In this document: positions 16,156-28,424 of the stretch, in pieces
Position numbering within the stretch: position 1 is the stretch's first letter
Layout of the letters: the number at the start of each line of letters is the position of its first letter
Source: Alphaproteobacteria bacterium
GTDB taxonomy: Bacteria; Pseudomonadota; Alphaproteobacteria; Rhodobacterales; Rhodobacteraceae
Direction: 5' to 3'
Length of the DNA: 64,000 nt
Assembly: GCA_030429105.1 (NCBI GenBank)
Contig: JAUIDE010000001.1
Coordinates: forward strand, 1-64,000
The notes under the pieces: model-generated
Database searches by the model: none
Seen by the model: the letters and a program-made list of their open reading frames with translations, nothing else
Told to the model about the DNA's origin: nothing
Made by a program: the position numbers and the translations under genes

Positions 16156-17471
16156 GCGCATCGCTTCGCGGGCCGGTCCTCTTCGCTCTCATGGCGACGG
16201 CCCTCGCCTTTGTCGGCTTCTACCAGTCATGGTCGCTCAGCCTCGCGATCCTCAATCTCTGCCTCATCTCGGCGATCATGGCGCTCGGCGTGAACGTCCA
16301 GTGGGGCTATGCCGGGCTCTTCAATGTCGGCACGATGGGCTTCGCGGCCATCGGCGGCGTCGCCGCGGTGCTCGTCTCCGCCGCGCCGGTGGGGGAGGCG
16401 TGGGCGGCGGGCGGCTGGGGGCTCTTCCTCTCGCTCCTCGCCGTGATCGCCACCATCGTCGCCATCGTGCTCATCCGCGCGAAGATGCCGAAGGGCAGGG
16501 CGCGCGGCTTCGCCGTCGCCGCCGCGATCCTCGTCGGCTACACGCTCGCGCGCTGGGCCTTCGACCCGGCGGTGGACGCGATCGAGGCAGTGGACCCGGC
16601 GCTTTCGGGCTATCTCGGCGGGCTCGGCCTGCCGATCACCGTCTCCTGGGCGGTCGGCGGGCTCATGGCCGCGGGCGTCGCCTGGGTGATCGGCAAGATC
16701 GCGCTCGGCCTCCGCTCCGACTATCTCGCCATCGCCACGCTCGGCATTTCCGAGATCATCGTCTTCATCGCGAAGAACGAGGACTGGATGACGAGGGGCG
16801 TGAAGAACGTGACCGGCCTGCCGCGGCCCGTTCCCTATGAGGTCGATCTCCAGCAGGCGCCCTGGTTCCTCGAACGCGTCGCCGCCTGGGGGCTCGACCC
16901 GGTGGAGGCGTCGTCCATCTATGTGAAGCTCTCCTACGCCCTCCTCTTCGCCGCCGTGCTCCTCGCCCTCCTCTGGCTCTCGGAGAAGGCGCTCAACTCG
17001 CCTTGGGGCCGCATGATGCGCTCGATCCGGGACAACGAGGCGGCGGCCGAGGCGATGGGGAAGGACGTGACGGCGCGTCGCCTCCAGACCTTCATCCTCG
17101 GCTCCGCGATCTGCGGGATCGCCGGCGCGATGCTGACGACGCTGGACGGGCAGTTCACTCCCGGAACCTACAACCCCCTGCGCTTCACCTTCCTGATCTG
17201 GGTGATGGTGATCGTCGGCGGCTCCGGCAATAACTGGGGCTCGGTGCTCGGCGGCTTCCTGATCTGGTTCGTCTGGATACAGGCGGAGCCGGCGGGGCGC
17301 TGGATGATGGACGTGATGACGATGGGCTTCGGGGAGGAAAACCCGTTCCGCCTCCACATGATCGAGAGCGCGGCCTATATGCGCTTCGTCCTCATGGGCC
17401 TCATCCTGCTCGTTGCCCTCCGCTTCGCGCCGAAGGGCCTGATCCCGGAACGGACGAAGCTCGGCGCATAG
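16152..17471 (+). CDS. livM: ABC transporter permease, LivM type
   Basis: The second channel subunit, 439 residues. Conserved blocks include NVQWGYAGLFNVGTMGFAAIGG, LRSDYLAIATLGISEI and MVIVGGSGNNWGSVLGG. It is longer than typical LivM proteins because of an extra hydrophobic stretch around residues 80-165, which includes a charged loop with AKMPKGRARG; similar long forms occur in alphaproteobacteria. The ATG at 16152 overlaps the livH stop. It is the last gene of the transporter operon. Confidence 0.92.
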   Translation: MSASLRGPVLFALMATALAFVGFYQSWSLSLAILNLCLISAIMALGVNVQWGYAGLFNVGTMGFAAIGGVAAVLVSAAPVGEAWAAGGWGLFLSLLAVIATIVAIVLIRAKMPKGRARGFAVAAAILVGYTLARWAFDPAVDAIEAVDPALSGYLGGLGLPITVSWAVGGLMAAGVAWVIGKIALGLRSDYLAIATLGISEIIVFIAKNEDWMTRGVKNVTGLPRPVPYEVDLQQAPWFLERVAAWGLDPVEASSIYVKLSYALLFAAVLLALLWLSEKALNSPWGRMMRSIRDNEAAAEAMGKDVTARRLQTFILGSAICGIAGAMLTTLDGQFTPGTYNPLRFTFLIWVMVIVGGSGNNWGSVLGGFLIWFVWIQAEPAGRWMMDVMTMGFGEENPFRLHMIESAAYMRFVLMGLILLVALRFAPKGLIPERTKLGA

Positions 17472-17555
17472 CGCGCCGGGGCGATGCGGAAAGCGGGACG
17501 CGGCCATGCGCCCCGCCGCCTTGCTCCCGCCCCGGCGCCGTGTCACCAACGCGCC

Positions 17556-18446
17556 ATGATCGCCGCCCTCTACCGCACGCCCGTCGCGCTCCTCACCCTC
17601 ACGGCGGTGATGTGGGCGATGAACGCCATCATCGGCCAGCTGGCGCGGGGGGAGATCACGCCCTATGCGCTCGTCCTCGGGCGCTGGGCCATGGTCGCCG
17701 TCGTGATGTGGGCGCTTTTCGGCCATGAGGTGCGGGCGGCCTGGCCGGCTCTCCGGGCGCGGTTCGGCTGGCTCGTCCTTGCCGCGATCTGCGGCTTCAC
17801 CGGCTTCAACACGGTCTTCTACGTCGCCTCGACGCAGACAACCGGGATCAATGTCGGCATCATCCAGGGAGCCATGCCCGTCTTCGTGCTGGTCGGGGCC
17901 TTCCTCGCCTTCGGGGACCGTGTGGGGCGCGGGCAGCTCCTTGGCGTCGCGGTCACGCTCGTCGGCGTCATTCTTGTCGCTTCTGGCGGGAGTCTGGAGC
18001 GTCTCCTGTCCCTCGCCTTCAACCGGGGCGACATCATCATGCTCGGCGCCTGCCTTCTCTATGCGGGCTACGCTGTCGCGCTTCGCAACCGGCCGAATGC
18101 GCCGGGCCGCGCGCTCTTCACCTTCTTCGCCGTTGTCTCCGCCATCTCGGCGATCCCCCTCGCCGTATGGGAGGCGGCGCAGCCCGGCTATCCCTGGCCG
18201 ACGGCGAAGGGATGGGCCCTCACCGCCATCGTCGCCATCTTCCCCTCCTGCCTCGCGCAGCTCTTCTTCCTGCGGGGGGTGGACCTGATCGGGCCGGGGC
18301 GCGCCGGGGTCTATATCAACCTCGTGCCCGTCTTCGCGGCGATCCTCGCCATCCTGATCCTCGGGGAGCGGTTCTACGCCTATCACGCGGCGGCGCTCGT
18401 CCTCGTCATCGGCGGCATCTGGCTGGCGCAGCGTCAGCGCGGCTGA
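17556..18446 (+). CDS. DMT superfamily transporter (EamA domains)
   Basis: An inner-membrane protein of 296 residues with about ten transmembrane helices in two EamA repeats. Typical elements are MWAMNAIIGQLARGEITPYALVLGRW in the first repeat and GVYINLVPVFAAILAILILGE in the second. The family exports or imports small metabolites by proton coupling; the substrate is unknown. The start at 17556 was chosen because the extra N-terminal residues in the track ORF are not hydrophobic and fit no family member. Its last 13 bp overlap the tail of the convergent second DMT gene. Confidence 0.88.
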   Translation: MIAALYRTPVALLTLTAVMWAMNAIIGQLARGEITPYALVLGRWAMVAVVMWALFGHEVRAAWPALRARFGWLVLAAICGFTGFNTVFYVASTQTTGINVGIIQGAMPVFVLVGAFLAFGDRVGRGQLLGVAVTLVGVILVASGGSLERLLSLAFNRGDIIMLGACLLYAGYAVALRNRPNAPGRALFTFFAVVSAISAIPLAVWEAAQPGYPWPTAKGWALTAIVAIFPSCLAQLFFLRGVDLIGPGRAGVYINLVPVFAAILAILILGERFYAYHAAALVLVIGGIWLAQRQRG

Positions 18447-19330
18447 CGGACCCGCCGCGTCTCCCGGTGGAAGGTGTAGACGCCGGAGAGGACGATGAGC
18501 GCCGCCCCCGCCAGCGTCACCGGCCCCGGCCGGTCCCCGAAGACGAACACGCCGATGAGCAGCGCCCAGATCAGGATCGTGTAGCGGAACGGGGAGACGA
18601 AGCCGATATCCCCGACCCGCATCGTCATCACGCTGAAGAGATAGCCGACGAAGACGAAGATCGCGGCGGCCCCGAGCCGCAACGTCTCCCAGCCCGTCAA
18701 GGGCTCCCATCCCTCCCAGAGCGTCACCACCGCGCCCGTGACCGTGATCGCGACCGCGGTCATCAGCGTGATGAGCATGGAGGGCGTCTCGGGCGAGAGC
18801 CGGCGCGTCGTCAGGTCCCTCAGGCAGACGAAAAACACCGAGGCGACGGCCCAGAGCAGCGCCGGCTGGAAGCCCTCCGCCCCCGGCTTCACGATCAGGA
18901 GGACGCCGAGAAAGCCGACGATGACGGCGGACCATCTCCGCCACCCCACCGTCTCGCCAAGAAACGTCGCGCCGACAAGGGTGATGACGAGCGGCGAGGC
19001 GAGGAGGATCGCCGTCACCGTCGCGATCGGCGCCGCGAAGAGCGCGATGAGGAAGCAGACCGTCGCCCCGATCTCCGCCCCGGCCCGGAGCGCGGCGAGC
19101 TTCCGGTCCCGCACGGGAAGGGCGGAAAGGCGCGCCTCCCCGCGCGCGAGGGCGAAGGCCCCGATCAGAAGCGTCGCGAAGAGCCCGCGCACCAGCACCG
19201 CCTGGAAGACCGGAACCTCGCCGGAGAGCGACTTCATCAGCGCGTCGTTCACTACGAACGTCGCCATCGCCACCACCATGAAGGCGGCGCCGCGGGCGTT
19301 CTCTGCGCTTGTTGCGGGGAGGGCGGGCAT
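18434..19330 (-). CDS. DMT superfamily transporter (EamA domains), second copy
   Basis: Another ten-helix drug/metabolite transporter, 298 residues, on the opposite strand and only distantly similar to its neighbour. Recognisable features are AFMVVAMATFVVNDALMKSL, ILLASPLVITLVGATFLGETVG and the C-terminal LAGAALIVLSGVYTFHRE. The ATG at 19330 directly precedes the conserved sequence; the upstream extension in the track is shadow. Its 3' end overlaps the converging DMT gene by 13 bp, so read-through RNA from the two would be antisense to each other. Substrate unknown. Confidence 0.88.
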   Translation of the reverse strand: MPALPATSAENARGAAFMVVAMATFVVNDALMKSLSGEVPVFQAVLVRGLFATLLIGAFALARGEARLSALPVRDRKLAALRAGAEIGATVCFLIALFAAPIATVTAILLASPLVITLVGATFLGETVGWRRWSAVIVGFLGVLLIVKPGAEGFQPALLWAVASVFFVCLRDLTTRRLSPETPSMLITLMTAVAITVTGAVVTLWEGWEPLTGWETLRLGAAAIFVFVGYLFSVMTMRVGDIGFVSPFRYTILIWALLIGVFVFGDRPGPVTLAGAALIVLSGVYTFHRETRRVRQPR

Positions 19331-19412
19331 GGCGCGAGCTATGCGGAAAGGCGCCGCCGCTTCAAGCGGATTCCCCCTCGCCATCGGCCCGGCGCTCGGC
19401 CATCATCGGCGC

Positions 19413-20555
19413 ATGAACCCTGACCTCGCCCGCATGAGCGCGGACCTCGCCGTGCTCGTCGCCATCCCCTCCGTCAATCCCTATGACGCGCCGCCAGGGG
19501 CGGGGGAGGGGGAGGGCGAGGTCGCCGCCTTCCTCCTCGGCGCCATGGCGGAGATCGGGCTGGAGACGGGGCGGAGCGAGGCGGCGCCTGGCCGCCCGAA
19601 TGTCTGGGGTCGCCTGAAGGGGAGCGGCGGCGGCCCCTCGCTCATGCTTTCGGGCCACATGGACACGGTCGGCGTGGAGGGATGCACGGCCCCTTTCGCC
19701 GCGGAAATCCGCGCCGGCCGCCTCCACGGCCGCGGCGCGGTGGACATGAAGGGCGCCCTCGCCGCGATGCTGGAGACGGCGCGGCTCCTGAAGGCGGAAC
19801 CCATCGCCGGGGACCTTCTCCTGATGTTCGTGGCGGACGAGGAGCATCTGATGATCGGCTCCGCCCATGCCGGCCGCGTAGGGCCGCACGCCGATTTCGT
19901 CGTGGTCGGCGAGCCGACGGGCCTCGCCGTCGCCACCGCGCACAAGGGCCAGTCCGTCTTTCCCTTCGAGGTGCGCGGCGTCTCCGCCCATTCCTCGCGC
20001 GCGGAACTGGGGGAGAACGCCATCCTCGCCGCCGCGCGGCTTGCGCTCGCCGTCGAGGCGCATGACTCCGCGCTCCGCGCCCGCCCGCCCCATCCGCTCC
20101 TCGGCCATGCGCGGGCGACGCCGGTGCTCGTCGCGGGCGGGGAGAGCCATTCGGCCGTCCCCGCCCATGCCCGCCTCCAGGTGGACCGGCGGACCCTGCC
20201 CGGCGAGGCGCCGGAGGCGCTCCGCGCCGAGATGGCTGCGCTCGCAAAGGCCGCCGGCGTGAACGCCGACATCGGCGAACCCTCGCCCGTCTCCGCCGCG
20301 CTGGAGCTTTCGCCCGAGCACCCGCTCGCCCGCGCCGCGCTGGCGGCGGCGGCGGAGATCGGCGCGCCCGCCGCGCCGGTCGCCTTTCCGGGCGGGACGG
20401 ACGCGCCCAACTTCCTCCGCCCCGCGCTGGTCTGCGGGCCGGGGAACCTCTCGGAGGCGCACGCCGCCGACGAGTGGATCGAGCTTGAACAACTGACCGG
20501 AGCGGCCCGCCTCTGGCGCGGGATCGCACGGCGCCTTTCGGGAGAGACGACATGA
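19413..20555 (+). CDS. M20 family deacylase (ArgE/DapE-like)
   Basis: A cytoplasmic zinc-dependent hydrolase of 380 residues. Metal ligands and catalytic acids are visible in LMLSGHMDTV, GRGAVDMKGALAAM and FVADEEHLMIGS, with VVGEPT and SAHSSRAELGENA in the dimerisation domain and FPGGTDAPN near the end. The family removes acyl groups from amino acids such as N-acetylornithine or N-succinyl-diaminopimelate; the substrate is not determined. Its stop overlaps the next gene in ATGA, which suggests a joint catabolic role with the hydratase-like protein. Confidence 0.9.
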   Translation: MNPDLARMSADLAVLVAIPSVNPYDAPPGAGEGEGEVAAFLLGAMAEIGLETGRSEAAPGRPNVWGRLKGSGGGPSLMLSGHMDTVGVEGCTAPFAAEIRAGRLHGRGAVDMKGALAAMLETARLLKAEPIAGDLLLMFVADEEHLMIGSAHAGRVGPHADFVVVGEPTGLAVATAHKGQSVFPFEVRGVSAHSSRAELGENAILAAARLALAVEAHDSALRARPPHPLLGHARATPVLVAGGESHSAVPAHARLQVDRRTLPGEAPEALRAEMAALAKAAGVNADIGEPSPVSAALELSPEHPLARAALAAAAEIGAPAAPVAFPGGTDAPNFLRPALVCGPGNLSEAHAADEWIELEQLTGAARLWRGIARRLSGETT

Positions 20556-21334
20556 CGGACAGGGCCGACGCCATCGCGGCGGAGATCAAACGGAGCCACG
20601 ACGCGGGGGAGCGCTACCGCAACCTCGAAGGGGCGCTGGAGCCCCAAAGCCTCGAAGAGGCGTATGCGGCTCAATTCCGCCTCCACGCGCTCCATGCGCA
20701 GAACGGGCGCGGCCCGCTCGGCGGCCGGAAGATCGCGCTTGCCTCCAAGGTCCTGCAGGAGCTTTGCGGCGTGAACGCGCCCATCGCCGGCGGCATCTTC
20801 GCGCGGGAGATCTGGCCGAGCGGTGCGGAGATCAGGGTGGCGGATTTCAACGGCCCCGGCCTCGAATTCGAACTCGCCGCGAAGCTCGCCGCCGACATCA
20901 CGCCAGGCGAGGGCCCGTTCGACCGGCAGAGCATCCGCGCGAAGGTCGAGAGCGTGCATCCCGCCTTCGAGATCATCATCGACCGGGGGGCGGATTATTC
21001 CAACCTCCGGGCGCTCACGATGGCGGCGGACAACGCCTGGTGCGGCGGCGTCGTCCTCGGCCCTTCCATCCCCGGCTGGCGGGAGATGAACATCGACGCG
21101 CTGCCCGCCGTGATGCGCTGGAACGACGAGCCGCCCGTGGAGGCGAAGGCCGGGGATTCGGACCCGTTCGGCTCCCTCGCCTGGGTCGCCAATGTCCTCA
21201 CGGATGCAGGCCAATCCCTGAAGGCCGGGGAGATCGTCATCACCGGCTCCGTCATCAAGACGCGGGCGCCGAAGCCGGGGGACCATGTGCGCCACCGGAT
21301 CGGGGAGTGGGAGGTGGAGCTGCGGGCGGTCTGA
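20552..21334 (+). CDS. 2-keto-4-pentenoate hydratase / fumarylacetoacetase-like protein
   Basis: A protein of 260 residues in the MhpD/hydratase-decarboxylase branch of the fumarylacetoacetase superfamily. GGRKIALASKVLQ corresponds to the GxKIGLTS block, and LEFELAAKLA with AFEIIIDR supply the acidic metal ligands. Relatives hydrate 2-oxopent-4-enoate or decarboxylate 4-oxalocrotonate in aromatic catabolism. No other aromatic-degradation gene is nearby, so the substrate is open. It is coupled to the preceding M20 gene by an ATGA overlap and ends before a nested inverted repeat. Confidence 0.85.
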   Translation: MTDRADAIAAEIKRSHDAGERYRNLEGALEPQSLEEAYAAQFRLHALHAQNGRGPLGGRKIALASKVLQELCGVNAPIAGGIFAREIWPSGAEIRVADFNGPGLEFELAAKLAADITPGEGPFDRQSIRAKVESVHPAFEIIIDRGADYSNLRALTMAADNAWCGGVVLGPSIPGWREMNIDALPAVMRWNDEPPVEAKAGDSDPFGSLAWVANVLTDAGQSLKAGEIVITGSVIKTRAPKPGDHVRHRIGEWEVELRAV

Positions 21335-21349
21335 GGGACGGCGGCCCGG

Positions 21350-21413
21350 CGTGATCCGACGGGGCCGGCGGAGAAGGGCGCCCGCGCCGGCCCCTGACGC
21401 AACGCGGATCACG
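21350..21413. terminator. Nested inverted repeats between convergent genes
   Basis: An outer pair (CGTGATCCG at 21350-21358, CGGATCACG at 21405-21413) encloses an inner perfect 10-bp pair (GGGGCCGGCG at 21361-21370, CGCCGGCCCC at 21385-21394). It lies in the 132-bp gap between the converging hydratase-like and proA genes and would fold the same way on either strand. No U-tract is present. A bidirectional transcript end is the likely role. Confidence 0.55.
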
Positions 21414-21466
21414 GCACGCAACGGGTCACACGGTCTGTAACGTGCGTCGCCGCGGATTATTCCGCC

Positions 21467-22732
21467 TCAGGGCCGGATCGTCCCGTCCCCCTCCACCAGA
21501 TACTTGAAGCTCGTCAGCTCCGCTGCGCCCACCGGCCCCCGGGCGTGCATCTTGCCCGTGGCGATGCCGATCTCCGCCCCCATGCCGAACTCGCCGCCAT
21601 CCGCGAACTGGGTGGAGGCGTTGCGGATCAGGATCGCGCTGTCGAGCCGCTCGAAGAACCGGGCCGCCGCCGCGTCGTCCTCGGTCAGGATGCAGTCTGT
21701 GTGCTGGGAGCCGTAGCGGCGGATATGCGCGATCGCGCCGTCCACCCCGTCCACGACCTCGGCGGCGATGATGCTGTCGAGGAACTCGCGCCCGAAATCC
21801 TCCTGCGCCGCCGGCTTCACGCCGGGCAGATGGGCGAGCGCCGCGCCCGCGCGCACTTCCACGCCGGCCTCCACGAGCGCGGCGACGGCGCGCGCGCCAA
21901 GGTCCATCGCCGCCCGGTCGATCAGCAGGCATTCCGCCGCGCCGCAGATGCCCGTCCGCCGCGTCTTGGCGTTGACGATCACCTTCAGCGCCTTCTCCGG
22001 GTCCGCCGCCTTGTCGAGATAGACATGGCAGATCCCTTCGAGATGCGCGAAGACCGGCACGCGCGCCTCCCGCTGCACGAGGCCGACGAGCCCCTTGCCG
22101 CCCCGCGGCACGATCACGTCGATCCATTCGGAGGCCGCCAGCATGGCGGAGACGAAGGCGCGGTCCCGCGTCGGCGCGACCTGCACGGCGTCCTCCGGCA
22201 GCCCCGCCGCGCAAAGCCCTTCCGAGAGGCAGGCGTGGATCGCCGTCGTCGAATGGAAGCTCTCGGAACCGCCCCGGAGGATCGCGGCGTTGCCCGACTT
22301 GAGGCAGAGCCCGCCCGCATCCGCCGTCACGTTCGGGCGGCTCTCGTAGATGACGCCGACGACGCCGAGCGGCGTCCGCACCCGGCGGATGTGGAGCCCG
22401 TTCGGGCGCGTCCAGTCCGCAATGACCTCGCCCACCGGGTCGGCCTGCGCGGCGACGGCGCGGAGCCCCTCCGCCATCGCGGCGATGCGGGGCGGGGTGA
22501 GCTCCAGCCGGTCCAGCATCGCGGGGGAGAGGCCTTTCTCCCGCCCGAACGCCATGTCCTTCGCGTTCGCCGCCGCGATATCCCCGGCGCGGGCCTCGAT
22601 GGCGGCGGCGGCGGCTTCGAGCGCGGCGCGCTTGGCCTCCGGCGCGGCGAAGGCGAGTTCGGCGGCGGCGGCCTTCGCCCGCGCGCCGATCTCCGCCATC
22701 AGCGCCGAAGCGTCTCCCGCATGTCCGTCCAT
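21467..22732 (-). CDS. proA: Glutamate-5-semialdehyde dehydrogenase
   Basis: The second enzyme of proline synthesis, 421 residues, reducing glutamyl-5-phosphate with NADPH. Family blocks are [41 protein letters not shown] and the active-site segment [14 protein letters not shown] with the catalytic Cys. The C-terminal [15 protein letters not shown] is also typical. The ATG at 22732 was chosen because the 105 extra residues in the track ORF are a shadow of proB. It lies 11 bp downstream of proB. Confidence 0.97.
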   Translation of the reverse strand: MDGHAGDASALMAEIGARAKAAAAELAFAAPEAKRAALEAAAAAIEARAGDIAAANAKDMAFGREKGLSPAMLDRLELTPPRIAAMAEGLRAVAAQADPVGEVIADWTRPNGLHIRRVRTPLGVVGVIYESRPNVTADAGGLCLKSGNAAILRGGSESFHSTTAIHACLSEGLCAAGLPEDAVQVAPTRDRAFVSAMLAASEWIDVIVPRGGKGLVGLVQREARVPVFAHLEGICHVYLDKAADPEKALKVIVNAKTRRTGICGAAECLLIDRAAMDLGARAVAALVEAGVEVRAGAALAHLPGVKPAAQEDFGREFLDSIIAAEVVDGVDGAIAHIRRYGSQHTDCILTEDDAAAARFFERLDSAILIRNASTQFADGGEFGMGAEIGIATGKMHARGPVGAAELTSFKYLVEGDGTIRP

Positions 22733-22743
22733 CGCCGCCTCCC

Positions 22744-25462
<2,719 letters not shown>

Positions 25463-25471
25463 CCGAAAACG

Positions 25472-25501
25472 AAAAAGGGGCCGGTCAGGCGCCGGCCCCT
25501 T
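25472..25501 (-). terminator. Intrinsic terminator of rplU-rpmA
   Basis: On the minus strand a stem of AGGGGCCGG with CCGGCCCCT, extended by one A-T pair, and a seven-base loop ends in TTTTT. It follows the rpmA stop by about 26 bp. It is the textbook GC stem plus U-tract form and is the best terminator in the window apart from the small-RNA one. Confidence 0.85.
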
Positions 25502-25527
25502 CGGGAAGTCCGCTCTCGCGGCCGGCG

Positions 25528-25797
25528 TTACTCGGCGGCCTCGGCCGGCGGGACGATGGAGACGAAGGTCCGGCCCTTCAGGCCCTTGTGGAACTTCACC
25601 GCGCCTTCGCTCGTCGCGAAGATCGTGTGGTCCTTGCCCATGCCGACATTCGCGCCCGGCCACCACTGGGTGCCGCGCTGGCGGATGATGATGTTGCCGG
25701 GGATCACAGCCTCGCCACCGAACTTCTTCACGCCGAGCCGCCGGCCCGCGCTGTCGCGGCCGTTGCGGGAGGAGCCGCCTGCCTTCTTGTGCGCCAT
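25528..25797 (-). CDS. rpmA: 50S ribosomal protein L27
   Basis: A ribosomal protein of 89 residues with the canonical N terminus [16 protein letters not shown], which reaches the peptidyl-transferase centre. [28 protein letters not shown] is the conserved core. It lies 12 bp downstream of rplU, the universal pairing. Confidence 0.98.
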   Translation of the reverse strand: MAHKKAGGSSRNGRDSAGRRLGVKKFGGEAVIPGNIIIRQRGTQWWPGANVGMGKDHTIFATSEGAVKFHKGLKGRTFVSIVPPAEAAE

Positions 25798-25809
25798 GTC
25801 TCTCTCTCC

Positions 25810-26130
25810 TTACGCGCCGGGGTGGATCGCGACGATCTTCACCAGCGTCAGATCCTGCCGGTGACCGCGCCGCCGCTTCGAGCTGTGCTTCCGCCGCCGC
25901 TTCTTGAAGCTGATCGTCTTCGGCCCGCGCGTCTGCTCGACGACCGTCGCCTCGACGGCTGCGCCGGCGACCCGCGGGGCGCCGACGGTCACGCCGTCCT
26001 CGCCGCCGAGCATCAGCACTTCCTCGAAGCGGATCGTCTCGCCGGCCTCGGCCTCGAGCTTCTCCACCGTGAACACGTCGTCGGCGGCGACCTTGTATTG
26101 CTTGCCGCCCGTCTTGATGACCGCGAACAT
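25810..26130 (-). CDS. rplU: 50S ribosomal protein L21
   Basis: A ribosomal protein of 106 residues that begins MFAVIKTGGKQYKV. The basic GPKTISFKKRRRKHSSKRRRGH segment contacts 23S rRNA. AAGGA lies nine bases before the ATG at 26130, whereas an upstream in-frame ATG at 26139 directly abuts that AAGGA, so 26130 is preferred. The track ORF of 419 residues is a shadow extension. It is first in the rplU-rpmA transcript. Confidence 0.97.
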   Translation of the reverse strand: MFAVIKTGGKQYKVAADDVFTVEKLEAEAGETIRFEEVLMLGGEDGVTVGAPRVAGAAVEATVVEQTRGPKTISFKKRRRKHSSKRRRGHRQDLTLVKIVAIHPGA

Positions 26131-26278
26131 CTCGCGCATTCCTTCTCTCTCATCGCGCCCTGTGGCGGCGGTCTCCCGCACTTTCGGGCCGTTCTGACCC
26201 GCCTCGGGCGGCGCGCCCCTTCGCGGGGGCGTCATCACCGGTTCCCCCGGCGGCGCGTCGCGCCCCGGAAGAGCGCGC

Positions 26279-26307
26279 CTTATCCATGATCGGGCATCGC
26301 GCGTCAA
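26279..26307 (-). promoter_or_regulatory. Sigma70-type promoter for rplU-rpmA
   Basis: On the minus strand TTGACG (26307-26302) and GATAAG (26284-26279) are separated by exactly 17 bp. This gives a leader of about 140 bases before rplU. The match and the position in the divergent rplU/infA gap support it. Confidence 0.6.
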
Positions 26308-26391
26308 GCACGCCCAGCCTTGCTTTCCGCCCTGAACGGAGTCATTAACCCGCGCCTCGGGCGCATCCGCGCCGCGATCATCGGAGACGGC

Positions 26392-26610
26392 ATGGCCAAG
26401 GAAGAAACCCTCGAATTCCCCGGCGTCGTGACCGAGCTTCTGCCCAACGCGACATTCCGGGTGGAGCTCGAGAACGGCCATGAGATCATCGCCCACACCG
26501 CCGGCAAGATGCGCAAGAACCGCATCCGCGTCCTCGCCGGCGACAAGGTCCAGGTCGAGATGACGCCCTACGACCTCACCAAGGGCCGCATCACCTACCG
26601 CTTCAAGTAA
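26392..26610 (+). CDS. infA: Translation initiation factor IF-1
   Basis: This single OB-fold (S1-like) protein has 72 residues: [22 protein letters not shown], then [25 protein letters not shown] and [12 protein letters not shown]. It blocks the ribosomal A site during initiation. The start at 26392 is the canonical IF-1 start with GGAGA upstream; the track adds 24 non-family residues. It heads the infA-maf-RNase-yacG series. Confidence 0.97.
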   Translation: MAKEETLEFPGVVTELLPNATFRVELENGHEIIAHTAGKMRKNRIRVLAGDKVQVEMTPYDLTKGRITYRFK

Positions 26611-26616
26611 GGCGCG

Positions 26617-27201
26617 ATGCGCCTTGTCCTCGGCTCCTCCAGCCCGCGGCGGCGGGAGCTTCTGGCGCAGATCGGCGTGACGCCGGACAGGATCGCCGCG
26701 CCCGAAATCGACGAGACGCCCCGGAAGGGGGAGGGGCCGCGCCCCTATTGCCTCCGCATGGCGCGGGAAAAGGCCGCGGCCGTCGCCATCGCGCCGGGCG
26801 AGATCGTCCTCTCCGCCGACACGACCGTAGCCGCCGGCCGGCGAATCCTCGGCAAGCCCGCGGACGAGGCCGAGGCGGAGGGCTTCCTGCGCCTTCTCTC
26901 CGGCCGCCGCCACCGCGTCGTCACCGCCGTCGCGCTCCGCCGGGAAGATCGCGCCTGGGCGCGCGAGGTCGTCACCGCCGTCCGCTTCAAGCGGCTCTCG
27001 GAGGAGGAGATCGCGGCCTATCTCCGTTCCGGCGAATGGCGCGGCAAGGCGGGCGGCTACGCCATCCACGGCCTCGCCGGGCCGCTCATCCCGTGGATTT
27101 CCGGCTCCTTCACAGGCGTCGTCGGCCTGCCGCTGGCGGAGACGGCGAATCTCCTCCGCGCCGCGGGCTATCCCGTCGCGCTCGACGGGCCTGCGAAATG
27201 A
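26617..27201 (+). CDS. maf: Maf family nucleotide pyrophosphatase
   Basis: A house-cleaning nucleoside triphosphate pyrophosphatase of 194 residues. Conserved elements are [16 protein letters not shown] at the N terminus, [18 protein letters not shown], and [12 protein letters not shown]. The family hydrolyses non-canonical or modified nucleotides such as dTTP/UTP or m7GTP, depending on subclass. It follows infA by 6 bp and its stop overlaps the RNase gene start (ATGA). Confidence 0.95.
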   Translation: MRLVLGSSSPRRRELLAQIGVTPDRIAAPEIDETPRKGEGPRPYCLRMAREKAAAVAIAPGEIVLSADTTVAAGRRILGKPADEAEAEGFLRLLSGRRHRVVTAVALRREDRAWAREVVTAVRFKRLSEEEIAAYLRSGEWRGKAGGYAIHGLAGPLIPWISGSFTGVVGLPLAETANLLRAAGYPVALDGPAK

Positions 27202-28220
27202 GGGGCGGGCGGATCATCGCCGTCGAGGGCGGCATCGCCGCGCTCGTCTCCGAAGGGCGGCTCGACGATCTCATGATCGACGGGCCGGAAGGGGAGGGGC
27301 CGCGGGCGGAGGAGATCCACCGCGTCCGCATCCGTCGCGCGCTGCCGAAGCAGGGCGGCGCCGTCGTGAAGATGGCGGGCGGCGCCGAGGGCTTCCTCCG
27401 CGAGGCGCCGGAGGCGGAGGAGGGCGCACTTGTCCTCGCCGAGGTGACGGGATGGGCCGAGCCGGGCAAGGCCGTCCCCCTTTCCGCCCGGCGGCTGCAT
27501 CGCGGGCGGCTCGCCATCCTCACCCCGCTCGCGCAGGGCGTGAACGTCGCCCGCGGGCTGAAGGACCGGGAGGAGCGCGCGCGACTCGAAGAGGCCGGGC
27601 GCGCCGCGCTCGCCGATGCGCCCTATGGACTCATCCTCCGCACCGCCGCGGAAGGCGCGGGCGAGGCGGAGATCGCGGAGGAGGTCGCGCGCCTCGTCGC
27701 GCGGGAGGCGGAGGCGAGCGCAGGCGGCCCGCCCGGCCTCGCCGCCCCCGCCCCCTCCGCCGCCGACCGCGCGAAGCGGGATTGGGCGGCGGACGAGGTT
27801 GACGAGGGGCCGGGCGTCTTCGACCGGCTCGGGCTCTGGGAGGCGCTCGCCGCGCTCCGCCGCCCCCGCGCCGATCTCGGACGCGGCGCCTGGATGGCGG
27901 TGGAGCCGACGGCGGCCTTCGTCGCGGTGGACGTCAACACCGGCGCGGATGTGAGCGCGGACGCCGCCGCCCGCGCCAACCTCGCCGCAGCGGCAGACCT
28001 GCCGCGCCAACTCCGCCTTCGCGGGCTCGGCGGCGTCGTCATCGTCGATTTCGCGCCGATGCGGAAGGCGGACCGGAAGGCCGTCGAATCCGCCCTCTCC
28101 CGCGCCCTCGCCGCCGACCCGGTGCAGACCGTCCTCGCCGGATGGACCCCGCTCGGCCATCTCGAACTCCAGCGCAAGAGGGAGCGGCGGCCGACCGCGC
28201 CGCTCATCCCCGATGTCTGA
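27198..28220 (+). CDS. Ribonuclease E/G family protein, short form
   Basis: An endoribonuclease core of 340 residues, shorter than RNase G because it lacks the CPxC zinc-link region. An S1-like segment occupies about residues 35-90. The DNase I-like catalytic part shows [12 protein letters not shown] and [18 protein letters not shown], which hold the two metal-binding Asp residues of the family. Short forms directly before yacG occur in related alphaproteobacteria. The ATG at 27198 overlaps the maf stop. The track places it inside a longer shadow-extended ORF. Confidence 0.88.
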   Translation: MRGGRIIAVEGGIAALVSEGRLDDLMIDGPEGEGPRAEEIHRVRIRRALPKQGGAVVKMAGGAEGFLREAPEAEEGALVLAEVTGWAEPGKAVPLSARRLHRGRLAILTPLAQGVNVARGLKDREERARLEEAGRAALADAPYGLILRTAAEGAGEAEIAEEVARLVAREAEASAGGPPGLAAPAPSAADRAKRDWAADEVDEGPGVFDRLGLWEALAALRRPRADLGRGAWMAVEPTAAFVAVDVNTGADVSADAAARANLAAAADLPRQLRLRGLGGVVIVDFAPMRKADRKAVESALSRALAADPVQTVLAGWTPLGHLELQRKRERRPTAPLIPDV

Positions 28221-28377
28221 GACGCCCCCGGCCCGCTCCCGCTGCCCGATCTGCGGCGATCCGACGGAGCCGCGCTGGCGCCCGTTCTGCTCGAAGCGCT
28301 GCGCCGACGTCGATCTCGGCCGCTGGATGACCGGGGCCTACGCCGTCCCCGTCGAGGAGGACAAGGAGGAGGATTAG
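28213..28377 (+). CDS. yacG: DNA gyrase inhibitor YacG (zinc ribbon)
   Basis: This 54-residue gene is too short for the ORF track. The protein reads RCPICGDPTEPRWRPFCSKRC, so the four Cys of the C-x2-C...C-x3-C zinc finger are present, followed by DLGRWMTGAYAVP and an acidic tail. In E. coli YacG binds GyrB and inhibits gyrase. The ATG at 28213 overlaps the preceding RNase gene by 8 bp. Confidence 0.92.
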   Translation: MSETPPARSRCPICGDPTEPRWRPFCSKRCADVDLGRWMTGAYAVPVEEDKEED

Positions 28378-28424
28378 GACCCGCGCCCGCCTTCCGGGCC
28401 GGCGCCGCGGAGCGGCGGCTTCGA

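Noticed and set aside
16227-18944. 905-residue minus-strand ORF antisense to livM and the DMT gene
   Set aside because: Arg/Asp/Gly-rich composition without motifs is typical of shadow frames in GC-rich DNA; the plus strand encodes clear transporter proteins.
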